From contig NZ_BAGG01000110.1 of the NCBI RefSeq assembly GCF_000308695.1, forward strand, positions 1 through 57,623: DNA of 57,623 nt. Direction: 5' to 3'. Each line of letters begins with the position of its first letter. The first letter of the stretch is position 1. The position numbers and the translations under genes were made by a program. This document shows positions 17,408 through 26,900 of the stretch, piece by piece. The notes below the pieces were generated by a model. The model was not told the DNA's origin and ran no database searches. It was given only the letters and a program-made list of their open reading frames with translations. This DNA is from Nocardia takedensis NBRC 100417. GTDB taxonomy: Bacteria; Actinomycetota; Actinomycetes; Mycobacteriales; Mycobacteriaceae.

Positions 17408-18148
17408 ATGGGACGTGTAGACGGCAAGGTCGCCCTCATCAGCGGTGGCTCACAGGGTATGGGCGCGGCGCACGCGCGCCTGCTGGTCGCGGAGGGCGCG
17501 CGCGTCGTGCTCGGCGACATCCTCGACGACGAGGGCAAAGCACTGGCCGAATCGCTCGGCGACGCGGCGCGCTACGTGCACCTCGACGTCTCCGACCCCG
17601 ACCAGTGGACGGCCGCGGTGGCAACGGCCGTCGACACGTTCGGCAAGCTCGACGTCCTGGTCAACAACGCGGGCATCGTCAACGGCGGCCCGCTCGGACG
17701 CTTCGACCTCGACAAGTGGCGCAGGATCATCGACGTCAACCTGACCGGCACCTTCCTGGGCATGCGCGCGGTCGTCGACCCGATGATCGCCGCGGGCGGC
17801 GGGTCGATCATCAACGTCTCCTCCATCGAGGGACTGCGCGGCGCGCCCTGGGCGCACGGCTACGTCGCCTCCAAGTGGGCGGTGCGCGGCCTGGCCAAAT
17901 CCGCCGCCCTGGAACTGGCCCCGCACAAGATCCGGGTCAATTCGCTGCACCCGGGCCTGATCCGCACGCCCATGACCGAGAACATCCCCGACGACCTGGT
18001 GACCATCCCGCTCGGACGGCCCGCCGCGTCCGAGGAGGTCGCGACCTTCGTGCTGTTCCTGGCCTCGGACGAGTCCTCCTACGCCACCGGGTCGGAGTTC
18101 GTCGTGGACGGCGGCTTGGTCGCGGCGGTCCCGCACAAGACGTCCTGA
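17408..18148 (+). CDS. short-chain dehydrogenase, FabG3-like 3-alpha/20-beta-hydroxysteroid dehydrogenase
   Basis: A 246-residue classical SDR. It has the cofactor motif SGGSQGMGAAHA, the acidic DILDDEG after beta-2 (favouring NAD), NNAG, catalytic Ser in INVSSIEG, and YVASK with the catalytic Tyr and Lys. The pattern VVLGDILDDEGKALAESL, then ARYVHLDVSDPDQW, and the ending SDESSYATGSEFVVDGG are very close to my recollection of M. tuberculosis FabG3 (Rv2002), a 20-beta-hydroxysteroid dehydrogenase. The ATG is 24 bases downstream of a KstR-type operator, which agrees with a steroid role. Confidence 0.85.
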   Translation: MGRVDGKVALISGGSQGMGAAHARLLVAEGARVVLGDILDDEGKALAESLGDAARYVHLDVSDPDQWTAAVATAVDTFGKLDVLVNNAGIVNGGPLGRFDLDKWRRIIDVNLTGTFLGMRAVVDPMIAAGGGSIINVSSIEGLRGAPWAHGYVASKWAVRGLAKSAALELAPHKIRVNSLHPGLIRTPMTENIPDDLVTIPLGRPAASEEVATFVLFLASDESSYATGSEFVVDGGLVAAVPHKTS

Positions 18149-18257
18149 TCGGCCCCCGCCCGGCGTCGCGCGGCGCTGTGGCGGGCGCCACTCCCTGTTT
18201 CGATCGGCATGGCCCCGGGAACACGACTGCGGGGCAAACCGAACGCTGGGAGAATGC

Positions 18258-19538
18258 GTGACGTCGACAACGATCGTGAAGCAGTCCGCGCCCGTCGCGC
18301 CGGAAGCCGCGCGGACGCGCACCCTGCCGCTCCCGGTCCTGTGGACGCTGCTGGTGCTGGGCGGACTGGCCGGGGCGCGGTATCTGTACCAGGTCCTGGA
18401 CCTGCCGCAGGTGCTGATGCACCTCAAGGACCTGAGCGTCTACCAGATCGCCGGGGACCGGGTGCTCGACGGCGATTCGGTCTACGACACCCCGCTGCTG
18501 GGCAATACCCGCGGCGTCTGGGAATTCGTCTACACACCGTTCGCCGCGCTGCTGTTCGTCCCGCTGACCGCGCTCGGCGCGGGCGATGTCTACACCTGGG
18601 TGGGCGGCCTGGGCAATATCGGCATGGTCGCGGCCTCGGCCTTCCTCACGCTGTCGATGCTGGGCTACCGCCGCGATCCGCGCCTGGCGCTGGTGAGCGT
18701 CTCGATCGCGGGACTGCTGATGTGGTGCGAGCCGATCCGGTCGACCGTGGCCTTCGGCCAGATCAACGTCGCACTGCTGTTGCTGGTGCTGGCCGACATG
18801 GCGCTGCCCGACTCCTCCCGCTTCAAGGGCGTGCTGACCGGCATCGCCGCCGGGATCAAGCTGACGCCCGCTTTTTTCGTGCTCTACCTGTTCGTCACCG
18901 GACGCGAGCGGGCGGGCTACACCGCGATCGGGGCGTTCCTCGGCACCGTCGCCCTGGGTTTCGCGGCCCTGCCCAAGGATTCGCTGACCTTCTGGAGCGG
19001 GGCCTTCGCCGATCCGGCCCGGGTCGGCGTCCCCGAGAACACCTCCAACGAGTCGATGCGCGGCATGCTCGCGCGGGCGGTCGGGGTGGACGGGCCGCAC
19101 CAATTGCTGTGGTTGGTCGGCGCGGCGCTCGTCGCGGCGCTGTGCCTGTATCTGGCCCGGCGACTGTCGTTGTCCGGTAACGAGATCCACGCGGTGGTGC
19201 TGTGCGGGCTGACCATGACCGCGGTCTCGCCCTACAGTTGGGTGCACCACTGGGTGTGGGTCGCCCCGCTGCTGATCGTGCTCGCCGAGGCGGCGGTGCG
19301 CGGACGCGATCTCGTGGCCGCGCTGCTGCTGGCGGTGGCCGCGGTCGTCACCTCCGGCGGCGTGCTGCCCGAACTCGGCTCATCGGTGGGCACCGTCCTG
19401 GACTACGGCGCGCACGGCTCGTTCGCCCCGCTGTTCCGCAACGCCTACCTCTGGATGACGGGGGCGCTGTTCGTGGCGGCCTGGCTGTACCCACGACGGT
19501 CCGCGCGATCGGCCGTACCCGAACCGGTCACCGCCTGA
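18258..19538 (+). CDS. GT87-family integral membrane glycosyltransferase (PimE-like)
   Basis: A 426-residue polytopic enzyme of glycosyltransferase family 87, which includes the polyprenyl-phosphomannose-dependent alpha-1,2-mannosyltransferases of PIM and lipoarabinomannan synthesis. After the first helix comes the extracytoplasmic segment LKDLSVYQIAGDRVLDGDSVY, where the conserved acidic residue sits. Further marks are WEFVYTPFAALLF, FGQINVALLLLVL, GIAAGIKLTPAFF and SPYSWVHHWVWVAPLL. The GTG start has GGGAGA upstream. It acts at the outer face of the cell membrane. It is 109 bases downstream of the SDR, with no clear functional link. The exact acceptor is unknown. Confidence 0.83.
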   Translation: MTSTTIVKQSAPVAPEAARTRTLPLPVLWTLLVLGGLAGARYLYQVLDLPQVLMHLKDLSVYQIAGDRVLDGDSVYDTPLLGNTRGVWEFVYTPFAALLFVPLTALGAGDVYTWVGGLGNIGMVAASAFLTLSMLGYRRDPRLALVSVSIAGLLMWCEPIRSTVAFGQINVALLLLVLADMALPDSSRFKGVLTGIAAGIKLTPAFFVLYLFVTGRERAGYTAIGAFLGTVALGFAALPKDSLTFWSGAFADPARVGVPENTSNESMRGMLARAVGVDGPHQLLWLVGAALVAALCLYLARRLSLSGNEIHAVVLCGLTMTAVSPYSWVHHWVWVAPLLIVLAEAAVRGRDLVAALLLAVAAVVTSGGVLPELGSSVGTVLDYGAHGSFAPLFRNAYLWMTGALFVAAWLYPRRSARSAVPEPVTA

Positions 19539-19547
19539 GCCCGCGTT

Positions 19548-19611
19548 CTCCGCCGCCCGAATCCTCCGCCGCCCGAATCCTCCGCCGCCCGAATCCTCCG
19601 CCGCCCGAGGC
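19548..19611. repeat. 16-bp tandem repeat, four units
   Basis: Three exact units of CTCCGCCGCCCGAATC and a fourth ending GAGGC, placed between the GT87 gene and the next gene. Being intergenic and GC-rich, they could arise by slippage. Confidence 0.9.
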
Positions 19612-19683
19612 CGAACCCTCGCCGTCCGAAGGGGCGACGACCGAAATCTCGCGGACAGGGTGCGCCGCGAATAGGATTCGCCG

Positions 19684-20253
19684 GTGCCCCTCACCCGTGA
19701 CGACCTCATCGGCTACATCGACCGCGATCTCGACGACGACCTCGCGCGATGGTTCGCGGGCAGTCCCGCGGTCGACATCTCCGACGAACCGGTCCGCGCC
19801 GTCGAACCGTTCCTGACGCGCCTGTCCCCCGCCGACGCCGCCGCGCTGGCCGCCTTCGACCGGCGCGTGCGGTCCGGGACGATGCCGCAGTTCCTCGACA
19901 TCTACTCCTGGTCCTACGGATTCGACTTCGCCGGCAACGAGTGCGAGATCCTCGACAGCGACTACGCCACCGAATTGACCGACGCCGACCTCTATTCCCT
20001 GGGCGCGGACGGCGGCGGCAACCTCTACGTCCTGCTGCACACCGGGCAGGTCGCGCTGTGGTTCCACGAAGAGCAGGTCGTGGAGGGCCACACTTGTTTC
20101 GACGACCTCGACACCTTCGTGTGGTCGATGGTGCGCTACCACGCGGTGCGCGCGGGCGAACTCACCCCGCTCTCGGTGGAGGCCGAATTCCTCGCCCTCG
20201 CCCAGGACGGCATGCTCGAACCCGAAGTCGGACTGCTGCGCACGCTGCGCTAG
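19684..20253 (+). CDS. SUKH/SMI1-KNR4-like protein
   Basis: A 189-residue cytoplasmic protein. The C-terminal half has the pattern LYSLGADGGGNLYVLL, then TGQVALWFHEE, then DDLDTFVWSMV, which resembles the SUKH (SMI1/KNR4) fold, many bacterial members of which are immunity proteins against secreted nuclease toxins. No toxin gene is adjacent, so the role may be different. Start: GTG at 19684. A second SUKH-like gene lies at 22696-23346 on the other strand. Confidence 0.5.
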   Translation: MPLTRDDLIGYIDRDLDDDLARWFAGSPAVDISDEPVRAVEPFLTRLSPADAAALAAFDRRVRSGTMPQFLDIYSWSYGFDFAGNECEILDSDYATELTDADLYSLGADGGGNLYVLLHTGQVALWFHEEQVVEGHTCFDDLDTFVWSMVRYHAVRAGELTPLSVEAEFLALAQDGMLEPEVGLLRTLR

Positions 20254-20293
20254 CCGCCGATCCTCGGTGACCGCAGGCCCTCAGCGTCCACCG

Positions 20294-20608
20294 TCACGCA
20301 GCATCAGCAGCGACAGGTCCGCGGGCCGGCAGGGTCGCGCTGCCGAGAGCGCAGCCCACGGTCGGGCCGAGCGCTTCCAGCGTCCACGTGTAGCCGCCGG
20401 GTCGCCGCGGGTCCAGGCGACCGGTGACGATCTCGGTGAGCGCCCGGTCGAGTTCACCCGCGTCCTCGACGCGCAGCAGCGCGCCCGATGCCGTCAGGGC
20501 GGGCACGGCCGTCAAGGCGGCGTCGATCACGGATCGGTCCCCGGAGCCGACCAAGGCGGTCAGCGCGGCCGGGTCGACGGCGAAAGCGGAGAGATACTGT
20601 TCTGCCAC
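20294..20608 (-). CDS. hypothetical protein, possible 3' frameshift
   Basis: A 104-residue protein starting MAEQYLSAFAVDPAALTALVGSGD, which looks like a real, acidic, helical N-terminus. The last dozen residues (LPARGPVAADAA) are low in character, while another frame at the same place reads ADLSLLMLRDGGR followed by a stop at about 20281. That tail is more protein-like, so a one-base shift near 20320 is possible. The gene is convergent with the SUKH-like gene, 40 bases away. Family not recognised with confidence. Confidence 0.4.
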   Translation of the reverse strand: MAEQYLSAFAVDPAALTALVGSGDRSVIDAALTAVPALTASGALLRVEDAGELDRALTEIVTGRLDPRRPGGYTWTLEALGPTVGCALGSATLPARGPVAADAA

Positions 20609-20961
20609 ACCGTCATTGTCGTGTCGCGGTCCGTGTGTCGCGCACCGGGCCCGCCCGCCGTCGAGGTCGGTGAACCCCTCGGAAACGGGGACACTCCGGC
20701 GGGTGCACGGGGTCCGCGCGGTGGTGTCGCGGGCATGAACACCTCACGCCGGGTACGCGACGGTACCGCCCGCACCTCACCGTCGCAACCTCGAACCGCC
20801 GTCGTAATCAACTGTTGGACAGGCACTTTCGCCAGCGACAGCCGGATGGTGCGCCGCCGCGCGACGCGGGCGACCGCCGATCCGTGAACACCCGGACGGC
20901 CCCGGTTGGTGACACCATATGCGTCGAAGTATGGGGTCGACCTGCGTGTGAGGGCAGTGGG
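20609..20961. other. 353-bp gap upstream of the desaturase
   Basis: This divergent region holds no gene that I can support. A 50-codon frame at 20737-20887 (plus strand) lacks a clear ribosome site and family features. The promoters of the two flanking genes should be here, but no site stands out. Confidence 0.4.
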
Positions 20962-21939
20962 ATGAAGCGGACACGAACTGCCGGGACTGCGCGCCGCGCG
21001 GAGCTCGCCCCGCGACCGGACCGATCGATCAGCGCCTGGCTGGCGGCGGCGGCGATCACGGTCGGACTGGCCCAACTACTGGTGGTGCCCCTGGTACTGC
21101 TCCCCCGCGACCGGGCCTGGGGGTGGGTGCTCGTACCGATCGCACTGGCCACCACGCCGTTCTGGTCGCTGATCCACGAGGCCGTCCACGGCTCGCTGCT
21201 GCGCGACCGCGAACTCAACGACCGGTTCGGCCGGGCACTGGCCGTGCTCTACGGTTCCCCGTTCGCGCTGCTCAAGGCCGGACATCTGCTACATCACCGC
21301 TACAGCCGGACCCGCGAGCGCACGGAGATCTACGATCCGGCGCACACGACGCCGCTGCGCGCGGCGCCCGGCTACTACCTGCGTCTGTTCGGCGGGCTCT
21401 ACCTGCTCGAGGTCCTGGCACTGCTGCTGGCGCTGCTGCCCGCCACCACCGTGCGCCGGATCGGCGAGCGGGTCGAGGCCCCCGACTCGATCGCCGGACT
21501 CGTCTTCGACCGACTCGCGGGCGACCGTGTCCTGCCGGGTTTCCGCCTCGACGCCGCCGTGATCGTCGTCCTGCACCTGGCCGCGTTCCTCGCCTACGGC
21601 GTGAACGCCTGGATGCTGGCGCTGGCGTTGCTCGGGCGGGCGCTGATCATCTCGGTGTCCGACAACGCCTATCACTACGACACCGCCCTGGACGCCCCCT
21701 TGCAGGCGTTGAACCTGCGTCTGCCCCGGCCGCTGGAAGGGTTCGCGCTGAGCTTCAACCTGCACGGCGTGCACCACCGGCATCCCGGCCTGCGCTGGTA
21801 CGAGTTGCGTGGCGCGTTCGGCGCGGAGGGCGGTCGCTACGACGACGGCTGGTTCACCGCCGCCGCGCGGCAGATGCGCGGACCGATCGCGCTCGACGCC
21901 ACCATTCCGTCCGCACGGAAACAATTCGACGAGAAATAG
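20962..21939 (+). CDS. membrane fatty acid desaturase family protein
   Basis: A 325-residue membrane di-iron enzyme. It has the three His boxes in order: HEAVHGS (HxxxH, about residue 73), HLLHHRYS (HxxHH, about residue 112), and HGVHHRHPG (HxxHH, about residue 274), along with four or more hydrophobic segments. These ligands bind two irons for oxygen-dependent desaturation or hydroxylation of an acyl or isoprenoid chain. The ATG at 20962 follows AGGGCAGTGGG. Longer upstream starts lack membrane character. No ferredoxin or reductase is adjacent. It could equally be a carotenoid-type hydroxylase or ketolase. Confidence 0.8.
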   Translation: MKRTRTAGTARRAELAPRPDRSISAWLAAAAITVGLAQLLVVPLVLLPRDRAWGWVLVPIALATTPFWSLIHEAVHGSLLRDRELNDRFGRALAVLYGSPFALLKAGHLLHHRYSRTRERTEIYDPAHTTPLRAAPGYYLRLFGGLYLLEVLALLLALLPATTVRRIGERVEAPDSIAGLVFDRLAGDRVLPGFRLDAAVIVVLHLAAFLAYGVNAWMLALALLGRALIISVSDNAYHYDTALDAPLQALNLRLPRPLEGFALSFNLHGVHHRHPGLRWYELRGAFGAEGGRYDDGWFTAAARQMRGPIALDATIPSARKQFDEK

Positions 21940-22571
21940 CGACACGTCGAAACAATTACGTGTCGCACGGGAAAAAGACGGTCGAGACGCCACCCGGTCG
22001 ATTCGGCAAATTGTCGCCGAAGAACTGAATCGGTGTCGCGGCCCCCTTTCCCGGTCGGCGGCGCCCGGATGCGCGATTTCGCGCGACGCCGCCACTGGTA
22101 TTACCGCGACGCACCGCGTCAAACCTCTCGCGAATATTAAAAACCTCGATCCCGATCACGCCGACAGTCGTTCAACCGTCCATATGGAAGCAATCGAACT
22201 CCTCCGTACCCGGGTACGTGACCTACCGCCGGTAACCGACTCCGAGTACGACCCGACCGACCAATGCCCACCACGCGACGGCCGAACCCGCTATCGGCCC
22301 CCCTATTCATGCAGGTGAGGCGGTCGATTTCGCCATCTGCGGACCCCACCGGACGCGCGTTCCACCACATCCGCCCGAGAGCCGCGCGGCGATACGCGCC
22401 GGATTCGGGTAATCGAGAGCCAATCGAGACATCCCGGCCGCTCCCTATCAAGGATCGGTAACGAAGCGCTCAGAACGCTTTTCCGGCAAATTGAATCCGC
22501 TTACGGTTTTCGTATCGCCAACAGGTGGCGAGGGCGGGAATTTCCGCCGACGAGTGGAAAAGGAGAACATC
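21940..22571. other. 632-bp lower-GC gap upstream of a tiny ORF
   Basis: Base composition here is visibly less GC-rich than its neighbours (for example the A/T-rich runs around 22130-22145). A 44-codon frame at 22184-22318 (MEAIELLRTRVRDLPP start) has no good ribosome site. An inverted repeat, AAGCG-N7-CGCTT, lies at 22464-22480. The end of the gap carries an exact AAGGAG ribosome site for the 18-codon ORF. Confidence 0.45.
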
Positions 22572-22628
22572 ATGGACACACTCATCACCCTGATCACGGC
22601 GCTCCTCAGCTCGCTCAGCGCCTCCTGA
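22572..22628 (+). CDS. 18-residue hydrophobic small protein
   Basis: A tiny ORF encoding MDTLITLITALLSSLSAS. Support comes from AAAAGGAGAA placed 4 to 12 bases before the ATG (one of the clearest ribosome sites in the window), and from a strong hairpin 26 bases after its stop that would end its transcript. The peptide would form a short amphipathic or membrane-inserting helix with Leu/Ile on a repeating face and a Ser-rich end. It could be a small membrane peptide, a type I toxin-like peptide, or a leader, or by loose analogy a short envelope peptide such as the unprocessed corynebacterial PorA/PorH group. None of these is shown by sequence. Confidence 0.5.
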   Translation: MDTLITLITALLSSLSAS

Positions 22629-22654
22629 TCGATCGCATCGTCTCCGGAAAAGCG

Positions 22655-22688
22655 TCCGCCCCAGCTCGCCTGCACGAGCTGGGGCGGA
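22655..22688. terminator. bidirectional terminator
   Basis: A 14-bp perfect stem (TCCGCCCCAGCTCG / CGAGCTGGGGCGGA) with a 6-base loop, 26 bases after the small ORF and 7 bases before the stop of the convergent SUKH-like gene. Confidence 0.8.
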
Positions 22689-22695
22689 CTCCTGT

Positions 22696-23346
22696 CTACC
22701 GGTCGAAGGGCCACTCGACGCACAGTTCGCCCCCGAACAGATGGCCCGCGTGGCGGCGCATCCGGGAGGCGTGCGCGGGATGGGCGGCCAGATCGGTGTA
22801 GGTCTCGAACTCGTAGTCGACCAGACCCGCGGTGTGCGCGAGGTAGACGTCGAAGCCCGGATACATCAGGCCGAGGTAGGGCATGTCGTCCAGGTCGACG
22901 GCCAGCACCGGGTACTCCCCGAACGCGTCCGGCTGACCGACGCTGAGCACCCGCCGGGAATCGGAACCGCCCGGCAGCAGGAAACATTCGGCGAAACGCT
23001 CGGCCAGCGGAGCGAACTCACCGGCCCACCCCTCGCCGAACTCGGCGGCGACCACGGCGTCGACCGGACGCGGTGTCAGGTTGCCCGCCTCGTCGAACCA
23101 CCCGTGTCGGCACAGCAGGTCGGTGTCGAAGGCCAGCCAGGTCCGCAGGCTCGGCGGCAGCGGCCGACCGGACGGAAAGCTCAGCCGCGCCAACTCCTCC
23201 GGCGGGACGGGGGCGAATTCGCCCGAACTCCAGGGGATGGGCTGGTGGTCGAGCACCGAGGCGGTCGGATCGCGACGGACGATCTCGATCACCCGCTCGG
23301 TGGACAGGACTGCGGATTCGGGTCGCCTGGACCCGTCGAGCGACAT
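22696..23346 (-). CDS. SUKH/SMI1-KNR4-like protein
   Basis: A 216-residue cytoplasmic protein with a layout typical of the SUKH fold: an N-terminal helix, LPPSLRTWLAFDTDLL, a central acidic region, LAVDLDDMPYLGLMYPGFDVYLAHTAGL, then a final FETYTDLAAHPAHASRM. Such proteins are often polymorphic-toxin immunity proteins. Here it stands alone, convergent with the small ORF, so a general or orphan role is possible. Start: ATG at 23346. Confidence 0.5.
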   Translation of the reverse strand: MSLDGSRRPESAVLSTERVIEIVRRDPTASVLDHQPIPWSSGEFAPVPPEELARLSFPSGRPLPPSLRTWLAFDTDLLCRHGWFDEAGNLTPRPVDAVVAAEFGEGWAGEFAPLAERFAECFLLPGGSDSRRVLSVGQPDAFGEYPVLAVDLDDMPYLGLMYPGFDVYLAHTAGLVDYEFETYTDLAAHPAHASRMRRHAGHLFGGELCVEWPFDR

Positions 23347-23375
23347 GGGAGCGAACCTAGCACCGACACGACGAC

Positions 23376-23407
23376 GACCGCGCCACCGGATCTCCGGTGA
23401 CGCGGTC
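23376..23407 (-). terminator. terminator of the msrB-msrA operon
   Basis: A 15-bp stem (starting GACCGCG) with one mismatch and a 2-base centre, 15 bases downstream of the msrA stop on the minus strand. Confidence 0.65.
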
Positions 23408-23421
23408 GGTTTCGTTCGAAC

Positions 23422-23937
23422 TCAGCTCGCGGTGGTCTGCCGCTTGGGCAGCTTCCAATCCGGCCTCGGGAAGTGGCAGGTGTAGCCGTTCGGGTAGCGC
23501 ACCAGATAGTCCTGGTGCTCGGGCTCGGCCTCCCAGAACTCGGGTGCCGGTGTCACCTCGGTGACGACCTTGCCCGGCCACAGCCCGGAGGCGTCGACGT
23601 CGGCGATGGTGTCCAGCGCCACCCGCTTCTGGTCCTCGTCGAGGTAGAAGATGGCCGAGCGGTAGCTCGAGCCGACATCGTTGCCCTGCCGGTCCTTGGT
23701 GGTGGGATCGTGGATCTGGAACAGGAACTCCAGCAGCGCCCGGTAGTCGGTGACGGCCGGGTCGTACTCGATCTCCACGGCCTCCGCGTGACCGGGATGG
23801 TTGCGGTAGGTCGGGTGGTCGTTACGGCCGCCGGTGTAGCCGACCCTGGTGGCCAGCACCCCGGGCTGCCTGCGGATCAGATCCTGCATCCCCCAGAAAC
23901 ATCCGCCCGCCAGAATCGCCTTGCGCGTCTCGCTCAC
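23422..23937 (-). CDS. msrA: peptide methionine-S-sulfoxide reductase MsrA
   Basis: A 171-residue enzyme that reduces the S form of methionine sulfoxide in proteins using thioredoxin. It has the active-site motif GGCFWGMQDLIRR (Cys at about residue 13), RVGYTGG, HAEAVEIEYDP, and QGNDVGSSYRSAIFY, which mark MsrA. The C-terminus ends KLPKRQTTAS with no further Cys, so recycling must use an external thiol. The GTG at 23937 overlaps the stop of msrB (GTGA), giving an msrB-msrA operon. Confidence 0.95.
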   Translation of the reverse strand: MSETRKAILAGGCFWGMQDLIRRQPGVLATRVGYTGGRNDHPTYRNHPGHAEAVEIEYDPAVTDYRALLEFLFQIHDPTTKDRQGNDVGSSYRSAIFYLDEDQKRVALDTIADVDASGLWPGKVVTEVTPAPEFWEAEPEHQDYLVRYPNGYTCHFPRPDWKLPKRQTTAS

Positions 23938-26900
23938 ACGTCCTCCTCGAAAATCGTCCGGTACCGGCCGTAGCCCTCCGCCTCGAGATCGTCGAGGTGG
24001 ATGAACCGCAGCGCGGCGGAGTTGATGCAGTATCGCAGTCCCCCCTCGGCGCGGGGGCCGTCGGGGAACACGTGACCCAAGTGGCTGTCGCCGCCCGCCG
24101 ACCTGACCTCGGTGCGGACCATCAGGTGGCTGAAGTCGCGCTTCTCGACCACGTTGTCCGCGTCCAGCGGCTTGGTGAAGCTCGGCCACCCGGTGCCGCT
24201 GTCGAATTTGTCCACCGAGGCGAACAGCGGTTCGCCCGACACCACGTCCACGTAGATTCCCGGCTCGTGGTTGTCCCAGTAGGCGCCGGTGAAGGGACGT
24301 TCGGTCCCGTTCTCCTGGGTGACGTGGTACTGCTCGGGCGACAGGGCGGCTGTCGCCGCGGGGTTGCGGTGGTATTCCTGTGCCACATGACCTCCTCGTG
24401 TCGGGCTCCCCGTACAACCACGCGGCGGCCTCGGAAAGTCCCGTTGATCGGCCGGATCACAGTCGCCGAGTTCGCCGGATCGCCGGCCCTGGGACGCCGG
24501 GGCACGTAGCGTCGGCGGTGTGGGGCAGTTGATACTCGGACCGGTGCTGCGGCACGTCGACGCCACCTCGGCGACCGTGTGGGTGGAGACCGACGCCGCC
24601 TGCGAGGTCGGCGTGGCGGGTCGGCGCGCGCGGACCTTCCAGGTCGGCGACCAGCATTTCGCGCTCGTCGTGGTGGACGGGCTGGAACCGGACAGCTCGC
24701 TGCCCTACGAGGTCACCCTGGACGGGGAGAAGGTGTGGCCGGAACCGGAGTCGGTGTTCCCGCCGAGCCGCATCCGCACCGGGCCGGTCGGCACGCTGCT
24801 GTTCGGCTCGTGCCGGGCGGCCAAGACCGATCCGAACGATCCCGGCCCGGATCCGATCGGCCCCGACGCGCTGGACGCCTACGCGCGGCGGATGGCCGCG
24901 CGCCCCGAACGCGAATGGGCCGACGCGCTGATCCTGCTCGGCGACCAGGTCTACGCCGACGAGCCGACCGAGCGGGTGCTGAAGTGGCTGGAGGCCCGGC
25001 GCGGAGACAGCGAGCCGAAGGGCGAGGTGGTCTCGTTCCGCGAATACGGCGAGCTCTACCGCGAATCCTGGTCGGACCCGGAGATCCGCTGGCTGATGTC
25101 GACGACACAGACCTCGATGATCTTCGACGATCACGACGTGCGCGACGACTGGAACACCTCGCGGACCTGGCGCGAGCAGATGGCCGCGCTGCCGTGGTGG
25201 TCGCGGCGCATCCGCGCGGGCCTGGCCTCCTACTGGGTCTACCAGCACATCGGGAATCTGACCCCGCGCGAACTCGAGGAGCTGCCGCTCTATCGCGCGG
25301 TCCGCGACGCCGAGGGCGACGTGGGCCCGATGCTCGAGGATTTCGCCGCGCTGGCCGACCTCGAGGTGGACGGCGGCAAGCCCGCGCGCTGGAGTTTCCG
25401 CCGCGATTTCGGCCGGGTCCGGCTGCTGATGATCGACACCCGCAGCGGCCGCATCCTCGACGGCGACCGGCTCATGGTGGGCGAATCCGAATTCGCCTGG
25501 CTCGAGGAGAACGCGCGCGGCGAGGTCGACCACCTGCTGATCGGTTCCTCGCTGCCGTGGCTGATGCCGCACGCGCTCAGTCACCTGCAATCGCTGGACG
25601 AGCGCGCCGCCGCATCGCCGGGGCTGCGCGGGCGGCTCGGTGAGAAGCTCAGGCAGGCGGCCGATCTGGAGCACTGGCCCGCCTTCCGCGCCTCCTTCGA
25701 GCGGTTGGCCGACCTGATCCGGCGTCTCGGCTCCGCGCCGGACGCGCCGAGCACGATCTGTGTGCTCTCCGGCGACGTGCACCACAGCTACGTCGCCCGC
25801 GCCGACTACCCGCGGCCAACGAGATCGACCGTGCTGCAACTGGTCTGCTCCCCCGTGCACAACGATCCGCCCAAGATCTTCCGGCTGGTCTTCCGGCTGT
25901 CCTGGGCCCGCCCCGCGGCCGCGCTGCTGCGGCGGTTGGCCGATCGGGCCGGGATCTCGCCCGATCCGCTGGGCTGGTCGAAGGTCAGCGGGCCGCATTT
26001 CGGCAATTCCCTGGCCGCGCTGCACCTGTCGGGACGTACGGGCCGTTTCGTGCTGGAGACCGCGCACGCCGAGGGCGGACTGCGGGTGGTCGCGGAGGTG
26101 GACCTGCCCTAGGTCCGTGCGTCCGGCAGGACCTCGTCGAGCGTCTTCGTTCCCGCGGCCACGGCGATCGCGGTGTCCAGGTCGAGGTCGAAGGTGAGCT
26201 CGGCGGCGGGAGCGGGGCCGTCGCGGTGGACGACGCCCGTCTCCGGGTCGACCTCGACGTGGAACACCGTCTCCCCGACCCGCACGTTCGCCGTTCCGGC
26301 GGGCATCCGCTCCGCGATCGCCCGGCCCAGCGGCAGCGCGAACCAGTGCGCGCGGACGGCGTCGGTGGGACGGCGGGGTTCGAGCGCGGGCGAGGCCCAG
26401 ATCGAGAGCGCGTCCAGGACGGGGCGCAGCGCCGCGCCGGATTCGGTGAGTTCGTAGACCGCGGTGCTCGCCCTGGCGCCGACCCGCTTGCGGACCAGCA
26501 CGCCGTCGCGTTCGAGTTCCTTGAGGCGGGCGGCCAGCACGTCGGTGCTGATGCCGGGGAGATCGGCGAACAGGTCGCTGTAGCGGCGCGGTCCCGAGCA
26601 CAGTTCGCGGACCAGCAGCAGACTCCAGCGGTCACCGACGACGTCGAGCGCGCGGCTGACCGCGCAGTAGTGATCGTAGGTTCGGCGGGGCACCCGACCA
26701 CTGTAGCTTGCTACTTGGAAAATCCAAGTGCACACTTGGCGAATCCAAGTAGAGTAGCCCGAGTTCGCTCCGAGAAGGGATGTCCATGCAGGTCAAACAG
26801 TCGAGCAAATTGGCGGGAGTCTCCTACGAGATCCGCGGCCCCGTGGCCGAGCAGGCCGCGCGACTCGAGGCCGAGGGCCATTACGTGGTCAAACTCAACA